Origin: Mugil cephalus
Lineage: Eukaryota > Chordata > Actinopteri > Mugiliformes > Mugilidae
NCBI RefSeq assembly: GCF_022458985.1
Contig: NC_061787.1
Span: forward strand, 20,841,629 to 20,905,628
Direction: 5' to 3'
Length of the DNA stretch: 64,000 nt
Of this stretch, positions 50,101-61,600 are shown one piece after another. The number at the start of each line of letters is the position of its first letter. The first letter of the stretch is position 1. The position numbers and the translations under genes were made by a program. The notes beneath the pieces were generated by a model. It searched no databases, was not told the origin of the DNA, and was given only the letters and a program-made list of their open reading frames with translations.

Positions 50101-52020
50101 ACACCAGCACAGTGTTTTCCAGACCTGCATAGAAGTTGTATCCCCCTTGAAAGTTGGAATTGAAATGCCTTCTCAGCGGCATGGCGGTGGTCATCTCGAA
50201 AATACAGAGAGCATTTTTGTGGCGCATTGGTTTGTCTGTGTCATAGAAGTGGTATAGGTCAACAAAGGTGGCAATTTCAGGGCAGTCAATTCCAGGTGCC
50301 AGCTCAAAGCTAGAGGTGCCCATTGCCCAGCCTGCATCGATGTACTTTGTTTGCATAGCAGCAGGGGTATCACCTGCATAGAAAGCAATAGCTTCCTGGA
50401 GGCTGATCTCATATGCAATTCTTTCTCCGTTAAAACGTAGGTCAAAGACTTGAAGCCCAGCTGATGAGCGGACACGGTAGGCAAAAGACCACCCAGCATA
50501 TTCAACAAAGTTGCGGTCAACGTCATAGCGAGGCCCCTGGGGCTCCACAAGCTTTGGCCCATGGATGTTAGTGGGAGTGTGGGTATGACCCCGAGGGATG
50601 TAGGTGGAGTATAGGTCATTGTCATCATGATCTGGCAGTTTGACTTTTTCCACCTTTCCTGATTCATACTTTTCTACCAGTTCCTCAACACTGTCAAAAT
50701 ACATGCTGTTGTACCAAACCTTCTCAACAGTCCAGTTATCTGGATCCAGGTCCCGGTGGTTGATCAGTACCTCAAATCCAACCGGATGGATGAAATATCC
50801 CTCCACAAACTTTTGCAACACGATCCATGTTCTCCTCTCGCCTGGACCCAGGCCTCGGGGGGCTATGTCTGAGAAGGTCAGGCAGCGATTAGAACAATTG
50901 GTGAACGAGAACCCTCCTGTTGTCTCAAACAGAAGCTTGTGAGCTTTAGTTGTAATCTTCTGAAGGATGTCAATAACGTGGTCATACTCTGCGAGAGTAA
51001 TAGGCCTTGAGTCAAACTGGATAAGCCTCTCCCCCTTGAATGTCTTCACTTCATGAGTCTTTGGGGATGGTAAGGGACTCACAATATACTCTGTAATGTT
51101 GGGCTTGGTCTGGTTACCAAACTGGATGATAACACGAGCTTGGCGTGGGGGCCTGGCATGCCCGCGGTCGAGAGCTCTCAGGGCTTCATGCTTCTTTGGC
51201 AGATGAAGCTCCATCAGCAGGATGCTGTTCTTCTTGAGAGTCTTGCTACGAGCTTTGGTGAGTTCCATTTCTGGAATACTGTGAAGATAGGCCCGGACGG
51301 CCTTCATCTCTCGTACAGAGAGGTCAGCAAACATGGGGGCACCATGATGAGCCCAGTCTCTGGATCTGGAAGCACTACACACAGCCAAGCATGCCAGCTG
51401 GAGCAGACAGAGAAGCCTCATAGCTGTAATGGAGTGAGAAAAGAGTATCAAGGATGGCTTTAGTGAGCGAAAGAGAAATGGTCATGTTCAGGATATATTA
51501 GTAATTAGGTTACGTTTATAGAAACTAGATGATGCTGAGAGTAGGATGAAAAGCATCAAAAAGAAGATGAATCAAAAAATGTGACATCTTCTCCCAGTAA
51601 ACAGATGGCTTAGTCTTGTTTCTTTTCTTCTTTTCACAGCGAATAAACTGTTCTCCTCTGATTCCTGTAAATTTTTGGCTTAGTTATTTCAGTCTTTCCT
51701 CTCATGCACACACACACGCAAACAGTACGAAACCCCAGCCATGCACACATGCACCATCAACATTGTCCCTCTCTCTGTTATTTCTGCTCTGTTCATGCAG
51801 CAAAACATCACCATTAAATGCAGGAGTTAATTTCAAAATTCCCATCAGTTCCAATGGTCACATTCTTCAGAGATTCATTTTAGCATTATGTAGCATTTAT
51901 GACAAAAGTATTTATATAAAGATGATGAGACATATTATTTACTTCTTTAAACAGAATGATAAACATTTGCAGCTGTGTGCTTTCAGCAAATAAACAGAAC
52001 AAACAAACAGTACCTGTCAT
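46888..52020 (-). CDS. aoc1: aoc1, diamine oxidase (copper-containing amine oxidase)
   Basis: Secreted copper/topaquinone enzyme that oxidatively deaminates histamine, putrescine and other diamines to aldehyde, NH3 and H2O2. Coding exons in transcript order: 52,014-52,020 (if the upstream ATG is used), 49,885-51,423, 48,569-48,857, 47,718-47,850, 46,888-47,157. All borders are GT/AG and in phase; the product is 742 residues from the ATG at 51,421 or 745 from 52,020, close to human AOC1 (751). [19 protein letters not shown] is a signal peptide. Numbered from 51,421: catalytic Asp362 in YIDAGWAMG, topaquinone-precursor Tyr450 in [11 protein letters not shown], copper ligands His499 and His501 in LHTHLIHY, and His665 in HVPHSED. 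The [10 protein letters not shown] and [10 protein letters not shown] blocks favour AOC1 over AOC2/3. No break seen; it looks active. It is head-to-head with sspo. Confidence 0.95.
47718..47850 (-). CDS. aoc1: aoc1 coding exon, YPLAVTRH to IVNQ
   Basis: Encodes [20 protein letters not shown] and the [20 protein letters not shown] segment, a well-conserved AOC1 stretch, between CCTCAG and GTAGAG. Confidence 0.93.
48569..48857 (-). CDS. aoc1: aoc1 coding exon, catalytic domain continuation
   Basis: Encodes [20 protein letters not shown] through [12 protein letters not shown]. The ITNPWSP-like and [12 protein letters not shown] blocks match AOC1. The donor is GTAACA. Confidence 0.93.
49885..51423 (-). 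CDS. aoc1: aoc1 main coding exon
   Basis: Holds the signal peptide, the small N-terminal (D2/D3-like) domains and most of the catalytic domain through the two HxH copper histidines. Ends GDLDIAG-type sequence with one base before GTGAGT. The acceptor (ATTACAG) falls 2 nt before the ATG at 51,421. Confidence 0.95.
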
Positions 52021-52110
52021 TCTGCGGTCGTGCTCTGCGCTGTCCTTCTGCTTCAGGTGTAGAAAGGTCTTTATGATAACAGGAATGGATGCACTGCTGA
52101 TTATATTTAA
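52014..52110 (-). promoter_or_regulatory. aoc1: aoc1 first exon (mostly 5' UTR) with TATA-like box
   Basis: A GTACTG donor closes an upstream exon at 52,014. A TTAAATATAA box lies at 52,101-52,110 on the minus strand, which would place the transcription start near 52,070-52,080. The last seven exon bases are ATGACAG, so the exon may also supply the start codon. Confidence 0.55.
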
Positions 52111-52111
52111 C

Positions 52112-54131
52112 CTCCTACTTTGCAGTGACGGAAGATGATTGGCCAACAGTGGGTTGTATATGTGATGAAACAACCAACACTCCCTTTAGATAATTAACGC
52201 CCCACAAGGCCAGGCCAAATTTATTTGCATTGTATCTTCCAGCAATAAAGCAATGCAACGTCAGTTAATAAGGATCACACATGAAACAATTAAAAAAAAA
52301 AAAAAAAAAAAGTTTCACTCCTTGATTCAAAATGACTGTGAAAAAGAGTAGTTCCAGAAACAACGGGCATCCTTAATCCTTAACGTGCATTTAATCCACT
52401 GTGGGTAGAGTGGTAGAGCTGTGCTTTGCTCACTGTACCAGACAATGATACGAAATGACATGACATACAAATTGTAGATATCTAAAAGCTGGAACGGTGC
52501 AATCCTCCCTCCAAGTCTTGTGGGCTTGTGGTCAATTGCAGATGTCTGGCTATCTTTCCAGGAAAATATTAAGATGCATGCAAATGTTGCCAAATGCAGT
52601 TGAGCAATACTGTGGAAAAGAAAGGATGTCATGTGTGAGTGTAACTGGGAGTCTTAAAGAATCTGCTCATGACTCAGATGACGGATTATTCAGTACTGCA
52701 GAGGACTGCATACTTGCATACATTCTTGGTAAATGTAAATTTATTTATAATAGTTGTCCTCTGCCTCTTGTGAGGAGCTTCTCAGGGAGCATTGTAAATG
52801 AAACAGCCGTAGTTTTTTCTTTAGAACATGCAGAGACATTGGTTTTGATTGATGTTTTACAGGTTGCAATGCATTCATTACAGCATGAACTTTGATTTCC
52901 TTTTAAGTGATTTCATGTCACAAGCTAAAATGACGAAACATATGACCAATGCTTTCCTTAGAACGGTGCTGTATTAATAAACTTAATTTGTCTCATTTTT
53001 GCATCACAATAAAAGGTGTATGGGTTGCAAAATTTAAAAATGTGATTTAGTGTCAGCAGCAGAGCCAGGAGTCAGTGGTGGGGAAGGGATAGCTGTTGTA
53101 TACTTTTTCATCATTAAAAGTAAGATAAACAGAGCACACAATTGAAAGTGAATAAAATGAAAGTTATATGAAATGAACTTGCATATTTTGCCATTGATAA
53201 TTGTTTTTGTTTTTTTTTTAATTGTGATACAGGTGCAGGCGAGGTTGGGGCTTTGGAGAACAGTGTACTATTGTAGACTTAACATGTAAAGTTATAATTG
53301 CATTATTTTAGTATAATAGGTTGTGATCTAAAGTGGGCTGGTCTGAAGCATGAAACTCCAGGGATGATAATGAGTCCTATTCAGTTGCATGTCTGGATCA
53401 GTGAAACAGCAGAAGATGCTGAACACATTTTCAGTTCAGTAATACTTATGACAAGTCCTAATAACTGTTGATCGTGAAAGTATACTGAGAGACTAAATCA
53501 GGTTGAAAGGATGATACTTTTACTCTCAATGAACTCTCAATTTGCGCTGTTTATACTTGTAGATTATCAGGCCAAAGTTCATGCCCAATACAATTTTCAT
53601 CATCTGTAGTGTGCAAAATATGTCCCCTTAAATGGGGAAGAGCTTTTTAATTTTATTCAACTGCAAATTCTGTGATGGAATAGTTTTGCACCAAACAATC
53701 GGGTCCTGGGTTGAGTTTGCTGGAACAAAGCCTGGAATATGTTCTACAATAATCAGATGATTTTCAGTGGGAGGATTTATTGCAATTCATCTGAAGATAC
53801 AAACTGTTTGTGCATTCTTTTAGACCTCGTCGGAAATATTATGTGACACTCTTCAGTAGCAAAGAGAACAGCAGCGTCTAGATGTCTGAGGGTTATTTAA
53901 GACACGTTGCACCGGTTTTTACCAGTGGCACCTAATCTGATACCCAGGTTCTATCTCTATCTCTCTAAGGATATAAAGGCGTAATGAATGTAGGGTTGTA
54001 ATCAGATTGTACATCCTAAATGATCTGTTGTTTTAATATGCTAGAAACCTTCAAATGTATGTGTCATTACCCAATCATTACCCTTACCAGTAAGCACCTT
54101 TTCAAAGATTATTCAGTGCTTGCTTGTGCAA
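52112..54131. other. aoc1-sspo intergenic spacer
   Basis: No gene recognised. A poly-A run lies near 52,291-52,310. An open frame at 52,497-52,895 lacks recognisable motifs. Confidence 0.5.
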
Positions 54132-54462
54132 ATACACCAATCAAGCATAACATTATGACCACCTTCCTAATATTGTGTAGGTCTCCCTTGTGCCTCCAAA
54201 ACAGTTGGGACTCATCAGAGAATAGACATGGGAGTTTTTTGATCAGTGTGGGATGTAGTGACTTAGGAGCACGGGTCAACACTTCATACTGTTCTTCATG
54301 TTTTATTAGTTGTTCCTAAAGCATTTTGTGTACGTGTGCGTGTCAGGCTGCATCCTGCTGGGGATGGCCATGTCCAAAGGTTTCCCAGCAGAACACTGAA
54401 TTGCCACAAGATGGTCAATGTTATTTACTTCTCTCATCGGTGGTCATAATGTTGTGGCTGCT
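54132..54462. mobile_element. nonautonomous Tc1/mariner-type element, copy 3
   Basis: The left end reads aagcataacattatgaccac and the right end gtggtcataatgttgtggct, inverted to each other. The interior matches copies at 7.4 and 44.9 kb. It is internally deleted with no transposase. Confidence 0.75.
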
Positions 54463-55036
54463 GTGGCTTCAGACTGTAGACTATACATCTTGTTTCAATT
54501 CTCTGTCTCTATTTCCACTCACCATTCTTCCCATAAATGAAAGAGAAGAACCAACACAACGGCTCAGCTCATTGTTATCTCTATCTAGACTTACAATGTT
54601 GCCAAGGTTACTAAGGACAGTTAGCCGGGGGTTCGTGGATAACGAGTAACAAAGTCAATTATGACACACGGCTTTGCTCATGCCATTAAAGCAAAGCCCT
54701 CGTAACAGTATCTTCTCCTTCCTTTCCTCCGAGTCCAGGCTAAGCCCAAGCTGTACTGTGGTGACAGCTGTGTTTGAGCAACCATGCTTAGGGGTCAGTA
54801 GGTCAGGCTTGAGATATTGGTGAGACTCAAAGCCTCTAGTCCCATCTCTGTTGACACGCTTCATTGAATAAATGCCCCCATCATCCTTCCCGAAACGCCT
54901 CTCTTTACAGGATTAGGCTCTGACAAACATCTCTTTATTCTGCATCCGAGGCTTCACCACCCCCGCCGTCACCTACAGTGTCCTGTAACGTTTGACTGGG
55001 CGAACTGTGAGGATGTTTCCGTCACGGGTCCGGCGG
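54463..55036. other. spacer upstream of sspo
   Basis: No exon recognised. The GC content rises toward the putative sspo promoter. Confidence 0.4.
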
Positions 55037-55136
55037 CCAATGGCTTCTGCCCCAGCTGTGACCTTACCACTTACATCCAATGACAGCGGGCTCAAATGCT
55101 ACTGTAACGCCCAGGATTCACCCCCCGCGTTTAAAA
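55037..55136 (+). promoter_or_regulatory. sspo: putative sspo promoter
   Basis: Two CCAAT boxes (55,037-55,041 and 55,077-55,081) and a TTTAAAA TATA-like box (55,130-55,136) are ordered and spaced as in a core promoter. A 5' UTR exon ending at the GTAAGT donor at 55,297 fits a start near 55,160. Confidence 0.45.
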
Positions 55137-55540
55137 CCCTACATCTAGGGTTCCGCCGCCCCAAAAAGCCAAGTGTCAATACTCAGAGAACAGTATCACA
55201 TACTGCTGGAAAGAACACGAAAGCAAATAAGGACAGACAGAAATAGGACTAGTTTTGGCACAAATCCAAAGAAGATTTTCCAAAAGCACTTAAGAGGTAA
55301 GTGCAACTTTTGTCAACTGAAGACATAATTATCTTGTAATTATAATTCCAGAGAAGTAAATATGAATTGATTTGATAATAAATAAAATTAATCTTGACTA
55401 TATGTCATTAAAATGCTACAGTTTCCAGTACGGTTGTTTAATTTGTTTTATTTTCGATGCACTGTTGGTTATTAACAGTTTAGAATTTGAAAGTTTAAAA
55501 CATGACGGACATTTAAAAAACATTTTTCTGTTTCTTTCAG

Positions 55541-55618
55541 GAGTTGTAAACCTAAGGAGACAATTATGCAGACTTTAATTCTGACTTTATTTAGTCTGCA
55601 GACAGTGATGGGAAAAGG
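55541..55618 (+). CDS. sspo: sspo coding exon 1, signal peptide
   Basis: The exon opens after TTTCAG with 25 nt of 5' UTR. The ATG at 55,566 encodes MQTLILTLFSLQTVMGK, a secretion signal. The donor is GTGAGT. Confidence 0.85.
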
Positions 55619-58600
55619 GTGAGTATTAAAGAAGAATGTGCAGTAAACAGGAATTAATAACCCTGGTTAAAGCCACGGTACACTAATTTAATTTATACTG
55701 AATATATAGTATTGCTTCTACGTTGATTAGTTATTTCTCTTACTTTAATTAGAAATACTGGTTGTAGTAAATATGACAACACAAATTAATCATTAAAAAA
55801 ATATATTTGATATTGACATCCACCTAGTTTCATTTTGGTTTCTTCAGCTAGGAACTTCTATATCGGTTGCGCGCAAAACTTCTTGTAAAATTTTTACAGT
55901 TTATGTTAGTCAGTGATGTGCTGATAAATTACAAAAACATTACAGAGCTTTCCGGGAGTTTTCTAGACTTGGGAGTAAAAGATCCGAAGTCAGCAAAGAC
56001 GAAAATATCATTCATACTATTATCAGTATAAATACATCAATTTTTTTTCTGCCTTAGTTTTAGCTTTTGAATATTTATCATGAGAATATTTGTGGAAAGT
56101 TAGGTAAGAAAGTCTAAGCAGGTATTTTTGTGCAAAATGAACACTCATGTTCCAGACACTGGTGTGAACACACGGTGGAGGAGAGAGTGGAGCGGGTCAT
56201 GTCCCCACGTCTGCAGCTTGAAGTAAGCTGTTCTGAGGTGTACCAGTTTAACATCCAAGGCTGGAGGCTGGATGTGGACAGGATGCGCACCAGGCACGGG
56301 GGAGATGACGGCATCGCGCTGTACTACAAACACCAGGGGCCCAAGGCATCCTGTTTCTTGTACAAGTAAGTGAAAAGTTTCAGCGATTGTGAGTCCAAAA
56401 CATTATCAGAGCATAGCTTGATGGTGTAAAGGGATTGTTTCACTCCACTCTTTTGGTTGGTTTTTGGACAGCATCCTCTGTGCATACCATGCTCTCCTCG
56501 CAAATTGCAGGAGGAATAGTCTTTTAAAAACCATTTCCTTAAAAACAATAACTTGTACCAAATTATTCATTCCAATTAACTTGCATACGAGTGCAAAAGC
56601 TACTTTTCTGTGACTATATTGGGGTACACATTTACAAGCTCCTGGCAGACAGTAGAGGACTGTGCCAACTATGATCAGATTACATTGCTCCTCTTGTGGT
56701 AAAAAGAATGAGGTAGTTGCTAGAAGTTATTTGCACTTGCATGTTTTATATTTTGTTTCTGAGATTTTGTATTGTTGGGTCGGTGGCAAAAGAAGAATTT
56801 CACTGTACGTGTCTCTGTACTGTGCATGTGACAATAAACTCTTTGAGTCTTGAATCTATAAACCAGTATCATCAAATATCAACTAATTTATTCTGCACTA
56901 CATGTTCTGGCTTGTGGTGAAGCTTGTAAATCTTACCAGTGCGGATGAATTAAAAGTCCCATGTGACTGTGAAGGAAACCCCCTTTAGTCCACAGTGGCC
57001 AGTACGGTTTGTGAATGTACTGACTTGTTTCCCCATGTTTGTTCACCTCAGACCCCCAGAGATGGAGACCCAGGTGGTGAACAAGACAGTGAGGGCCTGC
57101 TGTGAGGGCTGGGGTGGACCACGCTGCTCTGAGGGTGAGGGCCGGAAACCTATGAGTCCGTTCCCAGTACTGCATGCACACGTCGTCGTATTACTTCACA
57201 TGTGAGATGAAACACTGTGTAAGCAATGCACCATAGCTGGGCAAAAAAATACAAAACACAGGCAGGAAGTGAAGCAGGACAAGAAACACGGAGGAGGAAG
57301 CTGACAAAATAAAAACAGTAAATCCAAGAAAAAATATACAAATAAAAATAAATAAGACCCAATACAATGACATCAGATGCACAGCAAAATAATACTTTGT
57401 TTTGTATTTGTTGATGTCATATAGACCCCTTACCGTCTATTAGCTGGAAGCAAAAACCATAGAGCAGAATATGAGACTACCTAGCTTCTGCTAGAAAGTT
57501 ATCCAATGTTAGAAGTAATATGCTGCTTTGATACTTTCATAGCACTTTTCATTTACTTCATATTTTTCAGATCTAACACAGCCAACATCATTTTGCTTTA
57601 CATTAGCCACTTAGCCGTTGGCCTGTTTCCAACCGTTGCTCAGTAGCTAATCCTGTCAGATTCCACTGGGCTGCTGCTGTATATGATTTGGCCAATCAGG
57701 TCCTGTCGATTAATGTTAACTTTTTCAAGTAACACTCCACTCGAGGAAAGTACGTGACAGTCCATATTCACATAAAACAAGCCTACACAACTTGCTAGTC
57801 CAAATAAGCAATTGTATTTCCTGTGGATGGATTTGCCTCCGACTAAAGCCCACCCACTACAAATACGTCATTGTAATTACTAACACAAAAGAGAGCATAC
57901 TGTACAAGGATGAGTATCATGAACAACTTTCCAATCACTGACCTTTTATCTCTGCTTTCTGCCTCCCAGGCGTAGGTACGCGTGGTCGGTGCTACTCTAC
58001 GTGGAGTTGTGAGGAATTCCCCGGAGTTCATAACTCCTCACTCATGCCCATGGAGCAGTGCTGCAGCAGCTTGTGGGGACTGAGTTGGAAAAATGCCTCT
58101 GACCAGACCTGCTTGTCCTGCAGCTACACTCTACTTCCAGGTGGAGAACGTGCACAGACAGAGCACTGAATTCATTGCTGTCTTTTCCCCTTTAATTGAT
58201 CTCGCTTCTTCCCTCCAGACTCCCAGTCTTCTCCTCTGGTGCGTAGCGGCCTGCTGGGCAGTGCCAGGGTCCCTCAAGGCTCGGCCACCTGCATGTCCTG
58301 GGGTGGAGCTCACTACCGCACTTTTGACAGGAAGCACTTCCATTTCCAGGGGAGCTGCACCTACCTGCTGGCCTCATCCACCGATGGCACCTGGGCTGTT
58401 TATATCAGCACAGTCTGTGATGGGAGAGGAGACTGCAGTAAGGTACACTGGAAAATGCCCCTTACAAGACGTTTTTGCTTGAAATAAGCAAAATAAATGG
58501 AACTAGTGAAAATCGGCTTGTCAAGATTTCTTGAAATAAGATGTGATATTTAGGACGTTTGAGATGGAAGCGGTCTTGAAATTAGCCAGGAAAACTTATT

Positions 58601-61600
58601 TTGAGCTATATTTTACTAGTATTAGAAAGTGTTGTGTATCATAGTAAGCTTGTAATGCTCAAAAGTAGCTTTTTGTTTTTTCACTGTTCATGTCATCCCC
58701 CTTATTTCAAGTGTATTTAACTCATTTTAAGTTCTAAAATAGCGACATTGTCCTAGATTTTAGACCACCACCAACTTCAAATAAGATTAGAAAGTGATTA
58801 TTTAAGCATTTTAGGATAAAATATGTCTTGAAGTTAGCTGGAAATACTCATATTTTTTACTCATTGTATCATAATAATATTAATCATAATTCATCTCAAT
58901 TCAAGTGCATTTAAGACAACTACTTTGAATTTTAATTCAAATATACAGAATGTATATAGCAATCTACAATTTTGGAGAAACTCATAAAAGCATAAATTCT
59001 AAATAATTTACATTTTAAGTTGTGGCTAGGTTAATGTTTTAGTATAGAATTGAGTAAATCCACCCCAGTAACTGGATTTAATTGAACTATGTGCAAAATG
59101 TATATTTGACTACACTACCTCTTAAAGTCGGCACCATGGCATCATCAAGTTCGTCCGTGCTGTTAGCGGTTTTAGCTAGCAAGTTAGCTCAGGTAGCGTT
59201 AGCTCGTGCTCGTCTGCAACAGTGTACACAACAAATACAGACTGAAACATGGATAATGTTTAAAACGTATGTGACTAAAAAACTCGAGATATTCGATACA
59301 ACTTAACCTACAATGAAATACAAATTCAAAATGTCTGGGACGAGGTAGCTTTATTACGAACCTGTAACGTTCCCTCCAGAAAGCCGTACTGTTGTTCTTC
59401 TTCTTTGTGTTCGCTACTGCGCATGTCCAACTTTCAACCGACACGTTAAAAAAGTGAGACGTCTCACTTCTTAAAAAAAACAGGTGCTCATTGAGATTCT
59501 GAATAAAACACGTTGTTTTTCAGAGATGGAAATAGATAAATAATTAAAATTAATTTTAATAAAATTAATCGTTTAATCTTTAATGTGGGCTGCGCAGTGC
59601 GGTAAACTAGCGGGACGTTCTGACCACTGCTGAACCATAGACTGCTACCATTTCCAAAGCGGGGATTTATGGCAGAAATTAATTTTATATTAGAAAATCC
59701 TGGACTTGTGTATCATTGTATTTTATTCCATTTTATTGGAGTTTTATTTTGATTGAAGGAATAGTTCAACATTCTGGGAATCTCTAGTCTTGTGATCACC
59801 ATGAGGCAAACGGCAGAGACTCCAGAAAGTCACTATCGTGAAAATCTGTTAAAACTTAAGGCTTTCCTATAAACAAGATGTATTTTCTTAAATCAAGTAA
59901 GTCTAATTCCTGAAACAAGATGGTTTATCTTTTGGGAACAACACAGCCGCTCAAAAGTCTCTTCAAATGTCAAAAAAGCTTGTTTCATATGACTCAAAAC
60001 AAGATGTTTCCAAGACGTTTTCACTTAACAAGATATTCAAGATGTAATGTCTTAAAACAAGTCCAAATAACAAGTACCAAATGGTACTCGTTAGGCAGTT
60101 GTGTTTTTTGACTAGAAATGAGAGAAATATACTTGATAAGATTTTTCCAGCGTGTCGTTTATCATTTGTGTTTACTTCTGTGCAAAAAAAAAAAAAAAAA
60201 AAGGTGGTTTGTTGTGTATGTGAGTGTGTTTTAATGTGTTTTGCTTTCAGGTGCTGAGGATGATGCTGGGGCTTGATTTGGTTTCAGTTCGTCACAGGAA
60301 TTTAACCTTGAACGGCAAGCCTGTTCCAAACGGAGAGCCACTTTTCCAGAATGGTAAATTATCCCCAGCTTTCTCTAAATCTGCCTCTGTATTTGCCTTT
60401 TGCACTGATACTGTTAACAAGGAAATAAACTCATGACACATTTAAATCTGTACTGACCCAAATGTGCTTAAATGAAAATATTTCAGGACGAAATAAATTA
60501 CCGTTTAAATGAAAGTTTCTTTAAGCTTCTGAATCTTTTGTGTTCTCTAGATTAGTAAAGTCAAGAGATCTTGTGTGTGCATATGTGCAACCACTGCAAA
60601 ATAGTCAAGATCTTCTGTAGTCAAGATAACATGAGTAACACTTTTATTGACGGTGGCTCTGCAAAGCATACCTCACTAATCAACATTTTGTGTACTATAT
60701 ATTTTGTGTATTATGTACTTGCTGCTGCATTTTTACTTCTTATTTCTTGCAGGAGTAAGCGTGCATTGGCTGGGGGACTTTGTGTTTGTGGAGAGCGGTC
60801 TAGGTGTGAGGCTGAAGTTTGACCTGGCTAACACTGTGTACCTGACGGTGACCACCGAGCACCTTGCAGCCACCCGGGGGCTCTGTGGAATTTACAACAA
60901 CAACGCTGACGGTGAGTGAAATGCACCCATCCACGTGTTCTCTTGACATAACTTGAAGTTAAACACCTTTGCAGTGTGTTCAAAACCTCTTTTTGTCTTT
61001 GGCTGCCACAGATGATTTCACCACAATGGCTGGAGCTGTGTCCCAGTACGCCGCCAGCTTTGGCAACTCATGGAAAGTTCCTGACCAGAACAACGAAGTA
61101 CTGCACTGAATACATGTCCCGTCTATAGCAACATTTCTCTTTTTCTCAACAAGGCACTTCACATTTGTGCTCTTTGAATTCACACTGGAAGCCATCACTA
61201 GCTACCAAACACAAAAGCAACACACTATCTGGCTGTAGGAGACACTAAATTGTTTCAGAAATGGTATTTGGTGTGAAAAGAGAGTACAGAGTAACGTAAA
61301 GGTACAGTGCATTGAGAGTATCTAACTGACCCCCTCTCTCTGTGTTCCCGTGCTCCCCTCAGGCCTGCAGCGATGCGGCCGAGCTCGGTCACAGCTGCGA
61401 CGTTGCAGGAGACCCGGCTCTTCGAAGGCAGGCAGAGTCAGCGTGTCACCGACTGTTGGAAAACCCCTTCACACACTGCCACCCTAGGGTCAGACACAAC
61501 TCACACTGGCTTTGGGACATTAGAGATATTTTAATCTTATGTCTTTGAAAGCTAAACCTGTATTGAGTTGAAAAGAGCTTTTACATATGAAACTGCCTTA

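Noticed and set aside
50191..50667. 158-codon minus-strand frame inside the aoc1 main exon
   Set aside because: It is the out-of-frame shadow of the aoc1 coding sequence.
52497..52895. 132-codon plus-strand frame between aoc1 and sspo
   Set aside because: No domain or splice context, and composition resembles the flanking spacer.
56640..56860. Segment ending gtgacaataaactctttgag, at first taken for a polyadenylation site
   Set aside because: It lies inside sspo intron 2 and looks like the 3' tail of a degenerate retroelement, not the end of a gene.
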